A stretch of DNA of 64,000 bases. Source: Pseudomonadota bacterium. GTDB taxonomy: Bacteria > Pseudomonadota > Alphaproteobacteria > Rhizobiales > Rhizobiaceae. Shown here piece after piece: positions 8,743 through 17,763 of the stretch (its first letter is position 1; each line of letters begins with the position of its first letter). The DNA is taken from the NCBI GenBank assembly GCA_023451735.1, contig JAEXYH010000044.1, positions 62,001 through 126,000 of the forward strand, given 5' to 3'. Under the pieces are notes generated by a model. The model ran no database searches. It worked only from the letters and a program-made list of their open reading frames with translations, and was not told the DNA's origin. The position numbers were made by a program, and so were the translations under genes.

Positions 8743-8839
8743 GGAAGTGAAATGTGCAGGGTTTCATGAACATTGAAGCGCCAGGGGTTTTCGTCTAAGG
8801 ACGCGACCTTCCAGGCGTGAGAGGGAAAGTTTTTCAATC

Positions 8840-10132
8840 ATGGATCGCATTCGCATTTCCGGCGGCAACAAGCTGAACGGTATCATTCCGATTTCCGGTG
8901 CCAAGAACGCAGCCCTGCCGCTTATGATCGCCTCGCTTCTGACGAGCGACACCCTGACGCTTGAAAACGTGCCGCATCTGGCAGACGTCGAGCAGTTGCT
9001 GCGCATCCTCGGCAACCACGGCGTCGATATTTCCGTCAATGGCCGGCGTGAAGGCCAGACCGACAGCTACGCCCGCACCATACAGTTCACCTGCCGCACG
9101 ATTGTCGACACGACCGCGCCTTACGAGCTGGTCTCGAAGATGCGTGCTTCCTTCTGGGTCATCGGTCCGCTACTGGCGCGTGAAGGCAGAGCCCGCGTAT
9201 CGCTGCCGGGCGGTTGCGCCATCGGTACGCGTCCGGTCGACCTGTTCCTCGAAAGCCTTGCTGCGCTCGGCGCCGAGATCGAGATCGACGGCGGCTATGT
9301 CAACGTCTCTGCCCCGAAGGGCGGTCTCGTTGGCGCGCACTACACATTCCCCAAGGTTTCTGTCGGCGCGACCCACGTTCTGCTGATGGCGGCGACGCTT
9401 GCCAAGGGCACGACAGTTATCGACAACGCCGCACGCGAGCCGGAAATCGTCGATCTGGCAGATTGCCTGATCGCCATGGGCGCCAAGATCACCGGCGCCG
9501 GCACGAAGACGATCACGATCGAAGGTGTTGATTCCCTGCACGGCGCGCGCCATCGCGTGCTGCCTGACCGTATCGAGACCGGCACCTATGCCATGGCCGT
9601 TGCCATGACAGGCGGTGACGTGACGCTGACCGGCACGCGCGCCTCGCTGCTCGACAACGCGCTTGACACACTCAAGCTCGCCGGTGCCGAAATTACCGAG
9701 ACCGAAAGCGGCCTGCGCGTCGTGCGCAACGGTAATGGCATCCAGCCGGTCGATATCGTCACCGAACCTTTCCCGGGCTTCCCTACCGATCTGCAGGCGC
9801 AGTTCATGGCGCTGATGACCCGCTCCTCGGGCGTGTCGCATGTCACGGAAACCATCTTCGAAAACCGCTTCATGCACGTTCAGGAACTGGCCCGCCTAGG
9901 CGCCAAGATCTCTCTGTCGGGCCAGATGGCGCGGATCGAAGGCGTCTCCAAGCTGAAGGGCGCACCGGTCATGGCGACCGACCTGCGCGCCTCGGTATCG
10001 CTGGTCATTGCCGGTCTTGCTGCCGAAGGCGATACGATGGTCAGCCGCGTCTACCATCTCGATCGCGGTTTCGAGCGTCTGGAAGAGAAGCTCAACCGCT
10101 GCGGCGCAGTTGTCGAGCGCGTCAGCGACTGA
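8840..10132 (+). CDS. murA: UDP-N-acetylglucosamine 1-carboxyvinyltransferase
   Basis: First committed step of peptidoglycan synthesis: transfer of enolpyruvate from PEP to UDP-GlcNAc, in the cytoplasm. The length of 430 residues is usual. The N-terminal GAKNAALP (20-27) carries the conserved Lys22 and Asn23. The active-site loop LPGGCAIGTRPVDLF places the PEP-reactive, fosfomycin-sensitive cysteine at residue 126. The start is supported by the standard MDRIRISGGNKLNG N-terminus. It is monocistronic, with a clear terminator 25 bases downstream. Confidence 0.97.
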   Translation: MDRIRISGGNKLNGIIPISGAKNAALPLMIASLLTSDTLTLENVPHLADVEQLLRILGNHGVDISVNGRREGQTDSYARTIQFTCRTIVDTTAPYELVSKMRASFWVIGPLLAREGRARVSLPGGCAIGTRPVDLFLESLAALGAEIEIDGGYVNVSAPKGGLVGAHYTFPKVSVGATHVLLMAATLAKGTTVIDNAAREPEIVDLADCLIAMGAKITGAGTKTITIEGVDSLHGARHRVLPDRIETGTYAMAVAMTGGDVTLTGTRASLLDNALDTLKLAGAEITETESGLRVVRNGNGIQPVDIVTEPFPGFPTDLQAQFMALMTRSSGVSHVTETIFENRFMHVQELARLGAKISLSGQMARIEGVSKLKGAPVMATDLRASVSLVIAGLAAEGDTMVSRVYHLDRGFERLEEKLNRCGAVVERVSD

Positions 10133-10157
10133 TCATCGCGTGGTTTGCAGAGTCTTC

Positions 10158-10192
10158 AAAAGGACGGCGGGGAAACCCTTGCCGTCCTTTTT
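10158..10192 (+). terminator. Rho-independent terminator of murA
   Basis: AAAGGACGGC / GCCGTCCTTT stem with a 12-base loop ending in a U-run (TTTTT). Confidence 0.9.
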
Positions 10193-10269
10193 CGTATCCC
10201 TATGTTGAAACGGCATCCATTTTACCTCCCGCCTCATATTCATGATCCGGCTTTTTACGGAGATTTCCC

Positions 10270-11112
10270 ATGGCTGACGTTTCTTCCCCCGTCTGGTTCA
10301 TCACCGGTTGCTCGACCGGCTTTGGCCGTGAACTCGCCAAGCTGACGCTCGACCGCGGCTGGCCAACCGTTGTTACCGCGCGCGATAAAAGCCGGCTTGC
10401 CGATCTGGTTGCCGGATATGACAACGCGCTGGCTGTCGATCTCGACGTTACGGATGCGGGTCAGATCGCAGCAGCGGTGAAGGCTGCGGAAGACAAGTTT
10501 GGCCGCATCGACGTGCTGGTCAATAATGCCGGCTACGGCTATCAGGCGTCGCTCGAGGAAGGTGAAGAGAGCGAGATCCGCGAGATGTTCGACGCCAATG
10601 TCTTCGGCCTCCTCGCCATGACGCGCGCCGTCCTGCCGGGCATGCGCGCACGCCGCAAGGGCCATATCCTCAACCTCACCTCGCAGGCTGGCTTCATCGG
10701 TTTTGCCGGTTCCGGTTATTATGCAGCCACCAAGCATGCGGTCGAAGGCTTTTCCGATGCGCTTGCTGCTGAAGGCGCAGCACTCGGCATCAAGGTCACC
10801 TGCGTGGCGCCGGGTCCTTTCCGCACCGACTGGGCCGGCCGTTCGCTGAAGCAGACGCCGGTGAAGATTGCAGACTACCAGGAGACGGTAGGAAAGCGGC
10901 TGGCCTCCACTGCCGATATCAGCGGCAAGCAGCCGGGCGATCCGGTGCGTGCCGGCGAGGCGATGATCAAGGCCGTGGAATCAGCCAGCCCACCGCGCCA
11001 CCTCGTGCTCGGCGAGATCGCTTATAGTGGCATCACCGGAAAGCTGAAGGAACGCCTGAGCGAGATCGAGGCGTGGAAGGAAACCAGCATTTCCGCTGAT
11101 TTTCCGAAATAA
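10270..11112 (+). CDS. Short-chain dehydrogenase/reductase, classical SDR
   Basis: A 280-residue cytoplasmic NAD(P)-dependent oxidoreductase. It shows the cofactor motif TGCSTGFG (12-19), NNAG (85-88), catalytic Ser138 and Tyr151-x3-Lys155 (YYAATKHAVEG), and CVAPGPFRTDW after the active site. Substrate specificity is not deducible. It is preceded by the murA terminator and an A/T-rich leader, and converges with the EAL-domain gene, sharing a terminator-like repeat. Confidence 0.9.
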   Translation: MADVSSPVWFITGCSTGFGRELAKLTLDRGWPTVVTARDKSRLADLVAGYDNALAVDLDVTDAGQIAAAVKAAEDKFGRIDVLVNNAGYGYQASLEEGEESEIREMFDANVFGLLAMTRAVLPGMRARRKGHILNLTSQAGFIGFAGSGYYAATKHAVEGFSDALAAEGAALGIKVTCVAPGPFRTDWAGRSLKQTPVKIADYQETVGKRLASTADISGKQPGDPVRAGEAMIKAVESASPPRHLVLGEIAYSGITGKLKERLSEIEAWKETSISADFPK

Positions 11113-11168
11113 GCCTTTAGCGGGTCAACACTGGAAAGTTGGGGTGGGGATACCCGCCCTGGCTTTTT
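11111..11168. terminator. Terminator-like interrupted inverted repeat between convergent genes
   Basis: AAGCC-tta-GCGGGT on the left pairs with ACCCGC-cct-GGCTT on the right, and TTT follows. It sits directly after the SDR stop and just before the end of the convergent EAL-domain gene, so it could serve the plus strand and possibly both. Confidence 0.5.
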
Positions 11169-11178
11169 GTTTGGCTCA

Positions 11179-12999
11179 TCAGCCATATCTCTGCTGTACC
11201 TGACGCCGAAGGATTTCTGTTGTCTTCTCGCGATCTGTAGGTCGGCCAAAGAGATAGCCTTGCGCAAAGCCGCAACCGAGGCGCTGCAGGCGAAGCGCCT
11301 GATCCGTGGTCTCGACACCTTCCGCCACCATCCGAACACCCAGCCCGCCGGCCATGCCCAGCAGCGCCTTGATAATGACTTCGCCGGGTCCACCCGACAT
11401 GCGGTCGACAAAGGCCTTGTCGATCTTGATGATGTCGACTGGGAAATTCAGAAGATGCGTCAGAGAAGCATAACCGGTGCCGAAATCGTCCAGCGCCACG
11501 AGTAGCCCATCCGAACGCATGCCTTCGATCGTTTGGCCGACCTTGCGGTCTCTCTCGTCCATATAGACCGTCTCGGTGACTTCGACGACGACCTGTCCGG
11601 GTGATACGCCTTCCTGCAAGAAGCTCTGCTTTATGCGATCCCGCATGTCTCCCTGATCGAAATCGGCCATCGACACATTCACGCTGACATAGGAAAGCGG
11701 GATATCCTGCTCACGCCACAAGCGCATGTCGCGGGCAACCTGCTGCAGCATCCGGTCTGTCAGCTTGTGGCCCAGGGATGCATCCTGCAGCGCTTCCGCA
11801 AACATCCCGGCAGAAAGAATCTCTCCCTCCGGCATGCGGACCCGGCAGAGCGCTTCCAGCCCTACGATCTCTTTGGTATCAAGCCGGACGATCGGCTGGT
11901 AATGTGGTTCGATGCGTCCTTCGGCAAGCGCGCTCGTCACGGCCTGCAACACGCGAAAACGTTCTGCCACGGCGCCGGCAAGCTCCTCGCTATAAAGAAC
12001 GAAACTGCCGCGTGCGGTCTGTTTTGCATGATGAAGCGCCAGATTGGCATGCTTGAGATAGGTTGGAACGTCGGCAATGTCCGATGGGTCGCAGATCGCA
12101 CCGCCGCAGCTTGCCGAAAGCCGAAGCGTGTGGCTGTTCTCCTGCAGGCATCGCTCCGCCATCGCATCTAGAATGCGTCGGCAGATCTCGGCCAGATCGG
12201 ATGGAGTATTGTCGATCAGTACTGCAAATTCATCGGCATCGACCCTGAAACTGTTTTCCGTTCCGACGATCCGCGTGATGGCATGTGCTGCTTCCAGAAT
12301 GAGCCGGTCACCGGCCGTATGGCCGAATGCCTCGTTGATCCGCCCGAGATGATCGATATCGATCAGGAGGATGCCGAATGGTTGGATATTGCTCTTCGCC
12401 CTCTCTTCGACCGTCCTGATGAAATTGGCGCGATTGCCAAGACCTGTCAGCGCGTCGAAATAGGCAAGCCGCTGGTTCTCGGCTTTCACCTCTTCGCGTT
12501 CCAGTACAAGCGAGCAGAGGTCAACGCATTCCGCCACGATCATGCGCTCTTCTTCGGTCGGCCCCCGGTTTTCCTTGTAGTAAAAACCGAAGGCGCCGAG
12601 CACCCGTCCGCCGCTCTGCAGGATCGGGCTTGACCAGCAGGCTTTCACCTCATGCTCTCTTGCCAGAATATCGGCGAGCGGCCGATAGGGCAGCCAGGAG
12701 GGGTCGGTGAAGATATTCTCGACTGTGATCGCCTTTCCAAGAAATGCCGCCGTGCCACAGGAGCCGACGCCCGGGCCGATTGCAATACCGTCGAGCGCGG
12801 TTGAATATTCCTTGGCAATGGTTGGTCCAGCCAGCGGATGGAGCAGGCCGCTGCGATCGACTGTCACCAGCGAGCAGAGCACGCCCTCCGCCATCTGTTC
12901 AGCATGCGTGCAGATATGGTTGCCTGCCTCTTCCACGGAGCAACCGCGCGCAAGCATATCCAGTATTTCCTGTTGAAGCCGTCCCCTCGTAGCTGCCAT
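11179..12999 (-). CDS. GAF-GGDEF(degenerate)-EAL protein, probable c-di-GMP phosphodiesterase
   Basis: A 606-residue cytoplasmic signalling protein without membrane segments. A GAF domain occupies about residues 10-165, a GGDEF-like domain 175-335 and an EAL domain 345-600. The diguanylate cyclase signature is degenerate: RVDADEFAVL (GG replaced by DA), so cyclase activity is unlikely. The EAL domain keeps E382-A-L, the NVS and E-VTE metal-binding strands, DDFGTGYASL at 504-512 and the IDKAFV block, consistent with c-di-GMP hydrolysis. The GAF domain could sense a small ligand. Neighbouring curli and cellulose loci are plausible downstream processes, but no direct link is visible. Confidence 0.9.
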   Translation of the reverse strand: MAATRGRLQQEILDMLARGCSVEEAGNHICTHAEQMAEGVLCSLVTVDRSGLLHPLAGPTIAKEYSTALDGIAIGPGVGSCGTAAFLGKAITVENIFTDPSWLPYRPLADILAREHEVKACWSSPILQSGGRVLGAFGFYYKENRGPTEEERMIVAECVDLCSLVLEREEVKAENQRLAYFDALTGLGNRANFIRTVEERAKSNIQPFGILLIDIDHLGRINEAFGHTAGDRLILEAAHAITRIVGTENSFRVDADEFAVLIDNTPSDLAEICRRILDAMAERCLQENSHTLRLSASCGGAICDPSDIADVPTYLKHANLALHHAKQTARGSFVLYSEELAGAVAERFRVLQAVTSALAEGRIEPHYQPIVRLDTKEIVGLEALCRVRMPEGEILSAGMFAEALQDASLGHKLTDRMLQQVARDMRLWREQDIPLSYVSVNVSMADFDQGDMRDRIKQSFLQEGVSPGQVVVEVTETVYMDERDRKVGQTIEGMRSDGLLVALDDFGTGYASLTHLLNFPVDIIKIDKAFVDRMSGGPGEVIIKALLGMAGGLGVRMVAEGVETTDQALRLQRLGCGFAQGYLFGRPTDREKTTEILRRQVQQRYG

Positions 13000-13209
13000 T
13001 CGTCAAATGTTCCCGGCTTTAAATGACTTCGATAATGGATTTCGGGATGATGTCCGGTCAAAGGTAAGTATAAGGTTATTTGGGCGGGCGTAATTCTTTC
13101 AAATCTTCGATATTCGGGCCATATGGTTGCGAAGGTGACGCAGGTCAATGTTTCGCACCCCGACTTGGCCTAACATCCCGCGCAGTTCCCCACGGAAACA
13201 CATCTGCTT

Positions 13210-13785
13210 ATGACGTATTTTGCCTTTTTCTCCGCGGTCCTCGCCCTTCTCCTGGCGCCGGGGCCAACAAATACGTTGATGGGAATTGCCGGCGCACGCG
13301 GTGGTCTTGGTGCAGCCACCAGGCTTCTTCCTGCAGAGCTTGCGGGGTACCTGACGACGATCCTGCCACTGACATGGCTGGGTGCGGAGCTTCTGGCCCG
13401 CATTCCTTCCGCTTCCGTCGCCCTCAAGGTTCTTGCTGCTGCCTGGGTGATGTTCCTGGCGGTCAAACTCTGGCGTATGCCGGGTGATGCGGGGCAGGGC
13501 AGCGGCGTGACTGCAAGGCGTGTCTACCTGACCACCGTACTCAATCCCAAGGCTCTCATCTTCGGCCTCGTACTTTTGCCCGCGCCTGCCGACAACCAGT
13601 TCCTGCCCCGTCTTGCCATGTTCTGCCTCATGGTCATGGCCGTCGCCATGCTTTGGGGCGGGTTCGGGCAATTGACCCAGGCGGGTGAGAGTGGCAGCCG
13701 CCGGCTTGTCATCGTCCAGCGCCTTGCTTCGATCTGGCTGGCAATCGTCTCCGTGACGCTGATCAGCGGCGTCCTTCGCGCGTAA
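13210..13785 (+). CDS. LysE/RhtB family amino-acid exporter
   Basis: A 191-residue inner-membrane protein with about five to six hydrophobic segments. The N-terminus reads FFSAVLALLLAPGPTNTLMG, the LysE/RhtB signature (APGP-NT). Family members export amino acids or derivatives by proton antiport; the substrate is not known. The gene converges with the FAD-dependent amino-acid dehydrogenase, leaving only ten bases between stops, so export of a related amino acid is possible but not shown. Confidence 0.88.
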   Translation: MTYFAFFSAVLALLLAPGPTNTLMGIAGARGGLGAATRLLPAELAGYLTTILPLTWLGAELLARIPSASVALKVLAAAWVMFLAVKLWRMPGDAGQGSGVTARRVYLTTVLNPKALIFGLVLLPAPADNQFLPRLAMFCLMVMAVAMLWGGFGQLTQAGESGSRRLVIVQRLASIWLAIVSVTLISGVLRA

Positions 13786-13795
13786 GGCTCGAAGG

Positions 13796-15040
13796 TCAGT
13801 CAAAACGGCTGGGTGAAAAGGACTGAAGATTGATCGCCGGGGCCTGATCGCGCAGAAGATCTGCCACGAGCCGCGCTGTTCCGGCCGATTGCGTCAATCC
13901 AAGATGACCGTGACCGAATGCATAGACGACATTCGGCGTTGCCTTCGATCGGCCGATCGCAGGCAGGCTGTCGGGCATCGAAGGGCGAAAGCCCATCCAT
14001 TGCGTGCCGCCTTCCGTTTTCAGACCCGGAAGGAAGGTTTTCGCCTTTTTCAGCATCGCCTCCGAACGCGCATAGTTCGGCGGCAATGACAGCCCGCCAA
14101 GCTCGACCGCACCGCCGACGCGGATGCCGCTCGTCAGCCGGGTGACGACAAAACCATGGCCACCGAAGGTGACCTGTGTGCGCAGATCAAGGGCATCGGA
14201 GGGGAGGGTGGTGTTATAGCCGCGCTCGGTCTCCAGCGGGATGTTTTCGCCGAGTGTGCGGGCGATGCGATGCGAAAATGCGCCAGCCGCGAGCACGACC
14301 TTGCCGGCGGAGCGCGCCACATCGCCTGCCAGAACAATCTCGATGCCGCCGGCTGTCGGGCGCAAACCTTTCACTTCGGAAATCTCGATCACGCCACCGC
14401 GTGCGCGGAAATTTTCAGCCAGTGCCAAAGTGTAGAGTTTCGGGTCGGCGATCGAATACCAGCCCGGCGTGAATGTGCCGCGGATGAAGCGGGGCGAAAT
14501 GCCGGGTTGAATGCCGGCCATTTCGGCGGCATCCATGTGGCGGAACTCGATGCCATGCTTTTCGCGGGCCGCCCAGCCGGGCAGCGAGTCACGAAACTCC
14601 GCATCGCTTTCATAGACCTGCAGATTGCCTTCCTTGCGCAGCATGGAAGGCGTGCCGGTGGCGGACAGGAATGGCTCTAGTTCGGCTTTGGAAAGATCCA
14701 TCAGGGCCGTCTGGGCGCTGGTCGAATGCGCCACTCGTGAAGCGGAACAGGCGCGCCAGAAGCGGAACATCCACGGTGCGATATTGAGCGCATAGGCCGG
14801 CGGGATCGACAGTGGGCCGAGCGGATCGAGCAGCCATTTCGGCGCCTTCTTCAGGATACCGGGTGAGGCGAGCGGCAGGATATCGGTAAAGGCGAAGGCG
14901 CCTGCATTGCCCGCCGAAGCACCCGCCGCCGGGCCTTCGCGGTCGATGACTGTAACGTTGAAACCGCGCATCTGCGCAGCGATGGCAACGGAAAGGCCGA
15001 CGACCCCCGCCCCGATGACGACTATATCCGACCTTGCCAT
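13796..15040 (-). CDS. hypO: FAD-dependent D-amino-acid dehydrogenase, DadA/HypO-like
   Basis: A 414-residue flavoprotein of the DAO/DadA family. It has an N-terminal Rossmann motif (VIGAGVVGLSVAIAAQMRG), the GNAGAFAF stretch after it, and a C-terminal FAD site ending YAFGHGHLGLTQS. It would oxidise a D-amino or cyclic imino acid to the keto or pyrroline form, passing electrons to the membrane. Upstream on the same strand are a DapA-like deaminase and a GntR regulator, a set typical of rhizobial D-hydroxyproline breakdown. A proline racemase/epimerase and a semialdehyde dehydrogenase are not present here, so the substrate assignment is contextual. Confidence 0.75.
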   Translation of the reverse strand: MARSDIVVIGAGVVGLSVAIAAQMRGFNVTVIDREGPAAGASAGNAGAFAFTDILPLASPGILKKAPKWLLDPLGPLSIPPAYALNIAPWMFRFWRACSASRVAHSTSAQTALMDLSKAELEPFLSATGTPSMLRKEGNLQVYESDAEFRDSLPGWAAREKHGIEFRHMDAAEMAGIQPGISPRFIRGTFTPGWYSIADPKLYTLALAENFRARGGVIEISEVKGLRPTAGGIEIVLAGDVARSAGKVVLAAGAFSHRIARTLGENIPLETERGYNTTLPSDALDLRTQVTFGGHGFVVTRLTSGIRVGGAVELGGLSLPPNYARSEAMLKKAKTFLPGLKTEGGTQWMGFRPSMPDSLPAIGRSKATPNVVYAFGHGHLGLTQSAGTARLVADLLRDQAPAINLQSFSPSRFD

Positions 15041-15108
15041 TTCCCTGACCGTCCCAACCTCACGCGGCCGTTTGCGGCTTCGCGCATATTCCCCTTGTTC
15101 TGATGTGA

Positions 15109-15136
15109 CAAAGCCCTCCGGGTGAGGAGGGCTTTG
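15109..15136 (-). terminator. Terminator-like hairpin between hypD-like and hypO-like genes
   Basis: Perfect 11-bp stem CAAAGCCCTCC / GGAGGGCTTTG with a 6-base loop. It lies 13 bases past the DapA-like stop and upstream of the dehydrogenase, so it should reduce or end transcription between the two genes. Confidence 0.6.
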
Positions 15137-15148
15137 TTTGTTCGAATA

Positions 15149-16111
15149 TCAGGCCTTGCAGGTCTGAACTGCGCCGGGCAGCTTGCTCCAGTCGGCATAC
15201 CAGCTGTCGAAGAGTTTCAGCTGCGCCTCGACATAACCGCGCTGGCTGTCGGAAAGCACGTCGGTCTCGATGAAGTTCAGTGCGAACTCCCTGTTTCCCT
15301 TCAGCACCATCATATGCTTGAAATAGAGCACCAGATCCGGGCCTTCGTCGAAAGAGGAAAGTACGCCGAGCGCTTCTTCCAGTTCCTTGGCGCGGGTGCG
15401 GGCATCTGCATCGCCCTTGGCCGCAGCCTGGGCGAGATTGCAAAGATGCAGCACTTCCTTCGGCAGAACGTTGCCGATGCCGGTGATCGCGCCGGTCGCG
15501 CCGCAATTGACGTAACCATGGTAGACGGCCGTATCGACGCCGATCATCAGCGTTACGTCGTCGTCACGGCTTGTGATGTTTTCCGCCGCATACCGCATGT
15601 CGTCCGGACCGCCGAATTCCTTGAAGCCGACGAGGTTCGGATGCTCGGCGCGCAGCGCGAAGAACAGATCGGCGCGGGTGGCGAAACCGTAATAGGGGCT
15701 GTTGTAGATGACGGCCGGAAGATCAGGAGCGGCCGACAGGATAGCCTTGAAATGCGCCTTTTGGGCGGAGATCACCGAACCGCGCGAAAGGACGCGCGGG
15801 ATGACCATCAACCCTTGCGCGCCGACCTTCTGGGCGTGCGCGGCAAGCGCCACGGCTGAAGCGGAGTTGATCGCGCCGGTGCCGACGATGACCGGAATGC
15901 CGGCCTTCACCAGGCGCTCGACGCCTTCCATGCGCTGCGCGTCGGTCAGAAGCGGCCAGTCACCCATCGAGCCGCAATAGACGACGGCCGACATGCCGGC
16001 TGCGATCAGTTCCTTGCCCTTGGCGACCAGCGCGTCGAAATCCGGCGTGCGATCGCTTTTGCAGGGGGTCATCAGGGCCGGCACTACGCCGGAAAAAATC
16101 TTCGATTTCAT
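15149..16111 (-). CDS. hypD: DapA-family lyase/deaminase, probable 1-pyrroline-4-hydroxy-2-carboxylate deaminase
   Basis: A 320-residue class I aldolase-fold enzyme. The Schiff-base lysine is Lys164 in LVGFKEFGG and the catalytic Tyr136 lies in VIYNSPYYG. The dihydrodipicolinate synthase loop GTTGE is replaced by GSMGDWPLL (47-55), so it is not a true DapA. This loop and the overall sequence match, from memory, rhizobial enzymes of hydroxyproline catabolism that deaminate the pyrroline product to a 2-oxoglutarate semialdehyde. ATG 16111 gives the standard MKSKIFSGVVPALMTP start; an ATG 21 bases upstream is less likely. A GntR gene lies upstream and the FAD dehydrogenase downstream. Confidence 0.78.
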   Translation of the reverse strand: MKSKIFSGVVPALMTPCKSDRTPDFDALVAKGKELIAAGMSAVVYCGSMGDWPLLTDAQRMEGVERLVKAGIPVIVGTGAINSASAVALAAHAQKVGAQGLMVIPRVLSRGSVISAQKAHFKAILSAAPDLPAVIYNSPYYGFATRADLFFALRAEHPNLVGFKEFGGPDDMRYAAENITSRDDDVTLMIGVDTAVYHGYVNCGATGAITGIGNVLPKEVLHLCNLAQAAAKGDADARTRAKELEEALGVLSSFDEGPDLVLYFKHMMVLKGNREFALNFIETDVLSDSQRGYVEAQLKLFDSWYADWSKLPGAVQTCKA

Positions 16112-16201
16112 CTTGCAGGTCCTCGACATCAAAACGGCCGGCGGAGACGATTCCTAACCTCTGGCCCTAGCTTCTGCATGGAGAATACTCCTTCCATTTT
16201 C

Positions 16202-16213
16202 TTTGTCGACAAA
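16202..16213. promoter_or_regulatory. Candidate GntR/FadR-type operator
   Basis: TTTGTCGACAAA, a perfect 12-base palindrome between the GntR gene and the deaminase start. The core GT-CG-AC matches the general FadR-subfamily half-site form (GT...AC). Position and symmetry suggest autoregulated control of the downstream catabolic genes. Confidence 0.5.
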
Positions 16214-16227
16214 AAAAATACAAGACG

Positions 16228-16953
16228 TCAAAGGTCAATTTCAAGACGGTCGTTGCGGGTCAGAAGCCGGCCGATTTGTTCGACGATCTGCTCGCCATGC
16301 GCCTTTCCGAGACGGTCAGCCGTGGCTACGTCACGCGCCTCGACGGCGGCGATGATTTCCTCATGCTCGTCGACATAACGTGGCGGCAGCCGATCCTCAT
16401 AGGACTGGTAATAGAGGCGAAGCATACGGCGTCCTTCGCCGAGCAACCGGTCGAAGAAGCTGGCGTAATAGGCATTGCGGCCGGCCGCTGCGATGGCCGA
16501 ATGAAAATCGGCGTTGGTGGCGATCATCGCAAGCGCATCCTGCGCCGCCACGGCTGCACTGAACTCCGCCTGCCGCTTGCGGATGATGGCAAGATCATCC
16601 GCCCTGTGATGCTGGGCCGCCAGCCGCGTGGTGACGCGGTACATCAGCACGAGGGCATCGAAATAGGCGGGCATGCCGAGAAAATCGATATTCGATACCA
16701 TGGTCGACCGGTTCGGCAATGTCTCGATCAATCCTTCGCCGGAAAGCCGCACCAGCGCCTCACGGATCGGCGTGCGCGACATGCCGAAACGCGCAGCAAG
16801 CTGCACCTCGTCGATCGCGCTGCCTGGCGAGAGCTTCAGGTCGAGAATTTCGTCGCGCAGCAGATCATAGACCAGTTTGACCCCGGAGCCGCGCTTGCGT
16901 TCCATGATCTGGCTTGAATCATCATCCGTCATTTGGACCTCGCTTGTCGACAT
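16228..16953 (-). CDS. GntR-family transcriptional regulator, FadR (FCD) subfamily
   Basis: A 241-residue regulator. The winged-helix domain is at about residues 24-90, with the recognition helix in QLAARFGMSRTPIREALVRL (51-70). An all-helical FCD ligand domain follows to about residue 235, with the metal-binding-type Asp and His residues (HRADD; NADFHSAIA; DEHEEI). It is on the same strand as, and directly upstream of, the deaminase and dehydrogenase genes, so it probably controls them in response to the imino-acid substrate. The first codons contain TTGTCGACA, the same core as the downstream palindrome, which may be an autoregulatory site. Confidence 0.88.
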   Translation of the reverse strand: MSTSEVQMTDDDSSQIMERKRGSGVKLVYDLLRDEILDLKLSPGSAIDEVQLAARFGMSRTPIREALVRLSGEGLIETLPNRSTMVSNIDFLGMPAYFDALVLMYRVTTRLAAQHHRADDLAIIRKRQAEFSAAVAAQDALAMIATNADFHSAIAAAGRNAYYASFFDRLLGEGRRMLRLYYQSYEDRLPPRYVDEHEEIIAAVEARDVATADRLGKAHGEQIVEQIGRLLTRNDRLEIDL

Positions 16954-17344
16954 GATGTCTTTTCTCTAGTGCATTCGAAGCTAGGCGTTAAGCCGAGGTA
17001 TAGCGGTTGTTTCATTCTTTCCGACTGGCCGACAAGCGGTGACGCTGCGCCGGTTGCGGCAGAGGGCTGAGGAAAGTTCAAATCTACGCGACATTGGCCG
17101 CAATGGCCCGGTTGCCGTCCTTGACGTCAAGTTCTCTCTCAAAGCTCCAAAGCCGGCACTCCCCGAAATTCCGGAGGAAAACCTGGGGGAATAGGTCAGC
17201 CTTCATCTATCCGGATTGGCAACTTTGATTATTATCAATTGGATTTAAGCTCGAAAATTTCGGATTAGTTTACTATCGATGTAAGCCGATACTTAGGAAG
17301 AGGTATGTATAACTCTCCCCACACCGACAAACGGGGAGAGAAAA
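16954..17344. other. Intergenic region upstream of the first curlin gene
   Basis: No gene is visible in these 391 bases. The right part becomes A/T-rich (TTGATTATTATCAATTGG) and carries the ACTATCGATGT element, consistent with the promoter of the curlin-repeat gene. The left part is the divergent promoter region of the GntR gene. Confidence 0.6.
17272..17282. promoter_or_regulatory. Shared curli-locus element (copy 1), ACTATCGATGT
   Basis: Lies 62 bases before the start of the small curlin gene. A one-base-longer version (ACTATCGAATGT) occurs upstream of the giant curlin gene. The near-palindromic core ATCGAT suggests a regulator site. Confidence 0.3.
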
Positions 17345-17746
17345 ATGAATAACAAAACTCTTGCACTTGCCGCCGCAATTCTTGGTCTTTTCGCAAACGG
17401 CGCCGTAGCTGGCCCGATCATGTCGCCGGCCTACATACAGCAGGCATCGGGTAGTGGTGCCAGCGCCGGCACGCTCGATACAGCCGCAATCTTCAAACCA
17501 TCGATGGATATCATGGCGGCCGTTCCGCGCATGGACACGTCGACCCTCGTCGGCAACCTGTCCTTCGTCTACCAGAGCGGCGATTTCAACACTGCCTCGA
17601 TTGAACAGACGGGCAGCCGGAATGTCGGCCTGATCTCGCAGATCGGCTATTTCAACTCGGCCACGATCACCCAGACCGGCACCGGTCACCAGGCTTTCGT
17701 CTCGCAGCAAGGCCGCAACAACGTCGCGATCATTCGCCAGCGCTAA
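17345..17746 (+). CDS. csgB: Small curlin-repeat protein, CsgB-like nucleator candidate
   Basis: A 133-residue exported protein: signal peptide 1-22 (LALAAAILGLFANGAVA), an 45-residue non-repeat linker, then about three curlin repeats from residue 75. These show the spacing S-x5-Q-x-G-x2-N-x-A-x3-Q, as in ASIEQTGSRNVGLISQIG and AFVSQQGRNNVAIIRQR. Curli subunits form cross-beta fibres at the cell surface, and CsgB anchors and nucleates them. The short array ending in a basic tail (IIRQR) recalls CsgB, but the csgA/csgB split cannot be proven. It converges with the csgF-containing minus-strand genes. Confidence 0.75.
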   Translation: MNNKTLALAAAILGLFANGAVAGPIMSPAYIQQASGSGASAGTLDTAAIFKPSMDIMAAVPRMDTSTLVGNLSFVYQSGDFNTASIEQTGSRNVGLISQIGYFNSATITQTGTGHQAFVSQQGRNNVAIIRQR

Positions 17747-17763
17747 CCTCTCCGAGACAACAC

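Noticed and set aside
15149..16111. True dihydrodipicolinate synthase (dapA)
   Set aside because: The GTTGE loop of DapA is replaced by GSMGDWP and the neighbours are amino-acid catabolic genes.
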